A stretch of DNA of 64,000 bases from Rahnella laticis (lineage in GTDB: Bacteria > Pseudomonadota > Gammaproteobacteria > Enterobacterales > Enterobacteriaceae). Below are positions 62,189-64,000 of the stretch, one piece after another. Made by a program: the position numbers and the translations under genes. Where the stretch lies: contig NZ_JADOBI010000002.1 of the NCBI RefSeq assembly GCF_015644585.1, positions 62,001 through 126,000 on the forward strand. The letters run 5' to 3'. The notes beneath the pieces are model-generated. The model had not been told where the DNA came from. It saw nothing but the letters and a program-made list of their open reading frames with translations, and searched no databases. Every line of letters begins with the position of its first letter. Within the stretch, counting starts at the first letter, position 1.

Positions 62189-63901
62189 TTATTTGACGAT
62201 TTTGACATCCGGCAGGCTGCCGGTCAGGCCGTTGTAAATATCCGGTTTGAAACCGGTCACGCGGGCGCTGCTGGCCGACAAAATCTTACGGTTGCCGAGC
62301 AGGATCACCGGCGGATCGTTCGCCAGAACTTTGTACAATTCGTGGTAAACCGGCTTACGTTTTTCGATGTCGAGCGTCGCATTACCTTCGTTGATCAGCT
62401 TATCCACTTCCGGATTGTTGTAACCCTGCTCCGTGGCCTCTGTGCTGTAGTAATCCCAGACACCGTCGTGCGGATCGTTGAGCGTGCTGGTGCTGAATGA
62501 CGCCAGATCGTAATTCCCCGCTTTACGTTGCGACATCAGCGCGTTGAAATCTACGACCTGTGGTTTCAGCAGCACGCCGATTTTCTGGTAATCCTCTTTG
62601 GCAATCGGGATCAGCGCGTCGTTCAGCACTTTTTTGCTGACCAGCAGCGTCAGTTCCAGACGTTTGCCGTCTTTCACACGAATGCCGTCCGTACCGGTTT
62701 TCCAGCCCGCTTCATCCAGTAATTTGCTGGCCTGCGCCGGATCGAATTTGTACGGATTCACGCCGTCGGTGTTATACGCCCAGGAGATTGGCGCGATCGG
62801 CTCGATAGCCACGGTGCCGTAGCCCTGATACACCACGTCGATCAGTTTCTGGCGATCCAGACCGTAGATCAGCGCCTGACGAACTTTCACGTCCTGCAAT
62901 ACCGGGCGATGAAGATTGAACTCAATCTTGCTGTAATCGCTGGATCCATACAGGTTGATGTTTGCAAAACCCAGCAGTTTCAGCTGTTCGATATCATCCG
63001 GGCGCGACGTAAAGGCGTCGTAGTCGGTATCGCCGGTCTGGAATAACTGGAAGTTCGTCGACGGATTGGTGACACGATAAATGAAACGGGGCGTCGGAGG
63101 CGTACCGCGGTAATAGTTTGTGTTGGCGTGGAAACGGATCTCCTGCCCCGGAATGTATTTGTCGTAAACGTACGGGCCGTTACCCAGCGGTTTGCCGTGC
63201 AACGTGCGCAGTGTATCGAGATTTCCGCGCTGATAATCTTTGCCGTAATAGGCTTTCGACAGCACCGGCCCGCCGATTTTTTGCAGCGTGGTCGCGCTCG
63301 GTTGCGTGGTCGTCACCTGAAGGGTCAGCGGGTCGATAACTTTCAGACCACTGACGCTGTCCGCTTTGCCCTGCTTGTATTCATCGCCACCGGCAATGTG
63401 TGCCAGCGTGATATCGGTATCGCCGTCATATTTAGGGTCATACAGCACGGTCAGCGTGAACGCGACATCTTCCGCCGTCAGCGCAGAACCGTCGCTGTAC
63501 CTGAGGTTCGGACGCAATTTGATGGTATACGTTTTGCCGTCCGGGCTGACCGTCCAGCTTTCCGCCAGACCCGGAACCAGTTTGCCCTGGCTGTCCCAGT
63601 CAATCAGGCGGGCGAAGATCACGTTGGTGACGTTTTCATCCCAGCCATTCACGAAGAAGTAAGGGTTAAAAATGCCCTGCGGTTCGGAGATCCCGGCGAT
63701 CACGGTGTCCGTACGCAGTTTCGCGGCAGCAGGCACCTGACTGGCGTCTGTGGCCGGCGTGATGCCTTCTTTAAGAACATCGTCCGCAAAGGATAAAGAA
63801 GAAAACATTACGGCGCTGGCCAGCAATGCGATTTTAAAAGAAGTGGTGCGGCGCGCGCGGGAGACTGATTGCGCGGGGGCAGAAGTGAGTAACGTAGCCA
63901 A
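62189..63901 (-). CDS. Extracellular solute-binding protein, family 5
   Basis: A 570-residue periplasmic oligopeptide-type binding protein, first in the ABC operon. The start is a TTG at 63901 with GAGGG 7 bp upstream; no in-frame ATG precedes the signal peptide. The signal peptide follows a 20-residue basic leader (FKIALLASAVMFSSLSFA, cut before DD). The body has SEPQGIFNPYFFVNGWDENV and the domain-II stretch with YDKYIPGQEIRFHANTNYYR. It is larger than DppA, like OppA-sized or glycopeptide-type binders. The upstream 99 bp hold the promoter. Confidence 0.9.
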   Translation of the reverse strand: MATLLTSAPAQSVSRARRTTSFKIALLASAVMFSSLSFADDVLKEGITPATDASQVPAAAKLRTDTVIAGISEPQGIFNPYFFVNGWDENVTNVIFARLIDWDSQGKLVPGLAESWTVSPDGKTYTIKLRPNLRYSDGSALTAEDVAFTLTVLYDPKYDGDTDITLAHIAGGDEYKQGKADSVSGLKVIDPLTLQVTTTQPSATTLQKIGGPVLSKAYYGKDYQRGNLDTLRTLHGKPLGNGPYVYDKYIPGQEIRFHANTNYYRGTPPTPRFIYRVTNPSTNFQLFQTGDTDYDAFTSRPDDIEQLKLLGFANINLYGSSDYSKIEFNLHRPVLQDVKVRQALIYGLDRQKLIDVVYQGYGTVAIEPIAPISWAYNTDGVNPYKFDPAQASKLLDEAGWKTGTDGIRVKDGKRLELTLLVSKKVLNDALIPIAKEDYQKIGVLLKPQVVDFNALMSQRKAGNYDLASFSTSTLNDPHDGVWDYYSTEATEQGYNNPEVDKLINEGNATLDIEKRKPVYHELYKVLANDPPVILLGNRKILSASSARVTGFKPDIYNGLTGSLPDVKIVK

Positions 63902-64000
63902 GTGACATCCCTCATCAATAAGTGTGCAATAGGTTTACAAAACATGACGAAGAGTAAGGTTGAGGTTTGTCATTGTCTAACAACGAAAAAATATGGCTTA

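Noticed and set aside
1-64000. CRISPR arrays, transposases, integrases, tRNA or rRNA genes
   Set aside because: No regularly spaced repeats, no DDE or tyrosine-recombinase proteins and no RNA gene structure were seen anywhere in the window.

Overview
The window looks like chromosome from an enterobacterium of the Yersiniaceae type (Rahnella, Ewingella, Rouxiella or Serratia relatives). The signs are a Flag-2 lateral-flagellum locus, ydcSTUV-patD, a membrane PQQ glucose dehydrogenase, tehB, osmC, a YodC-like gene and a short intergenic repeat resembling one I remember from Yersinia/Serratia genomes. The genus is an inference. No rRNA, tRNA, CRISPR array, transposase or integrase was seen.

Region 1 (1-14.5 kb) is half of a lateral flagellar (Flag-2) cluster. 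A leftward operon lafK-lfiE-F-G-H-I-J ends in a glycosyltransferase cut by the window edge. A divergent rightward operon lfiM-N-P-Q-R-lfhB-lfhA follows. Together they encode the sigma-54 activator, MS ring, switch, export ATPase and export gate. Every frame is intact.

Region 2 (14.5-20.1 kb) holds housekeeping and stress genes: an LprI-like secreted protein, a YgiW/BOF protein, a GNAT enzyme, a LysR/SnoaL-like divergent pair, tehB and two small membrane proteins. Region 3 (20.1-28.2 kb) is a putrescine/GABA module: a LysR gene, an extra aminobutyraldehyde-type dehydrogenase, ydcS, ydcT, ydcU, ydcV and patD. Region 4 (28.4-34.7 kb) holds a TacAT-type toxin-antitoxin pair with an operator overlapping its promoter, osmC, a YodC-like gene, an NlpA/MetQ lipoprotein, an orphan AT-rich gene, an MFS exporter, and an orphan Hcp gene followed by a candidate effector and a DUF1493 protein.

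Region 5 (34.7-43.9 kb) is a tightly overlapping operon: a dipeptide-type ABC transporter with a fused double ATPase, two nucleoside hydrolases and a DapA-family aldolase. It is divergent from a LysR gene with a clear palindrome between them. It looks like an undescribed uptake-and-cleavage pathway for an N-glycosidic compound. Region 6 (44.3-52.6 kb) starts with gcd. Immediately after its terminator lies a probable type VI secretion cassette: a class-3 lipase effector, two tandem mosaic lipoprotein immunity genes and a truncated third copy. It is bracketed by 43-bp exact direct repeats of the gcd terminator. Then comes hipBA with a tandem operator array.

Region 7 (52.7-58.2 kb) is a sugar-acid module: GntR regulator, ManD/RspA-like dehydratase, PTS EIIBC, FAH-family hydrolase and LysR. 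Region 8 (58.2-64 kb) is a complete five-gene oligopeptide-type ABC transporter operon with a strong hairpin between the binding-protein and permease genes. The most novel items are the terminator-flanked lipase/immunity cassette with its repeated immunity genes, the Hcp cassette, and the nucleoside hydrolase/aldolase/ABC operon.
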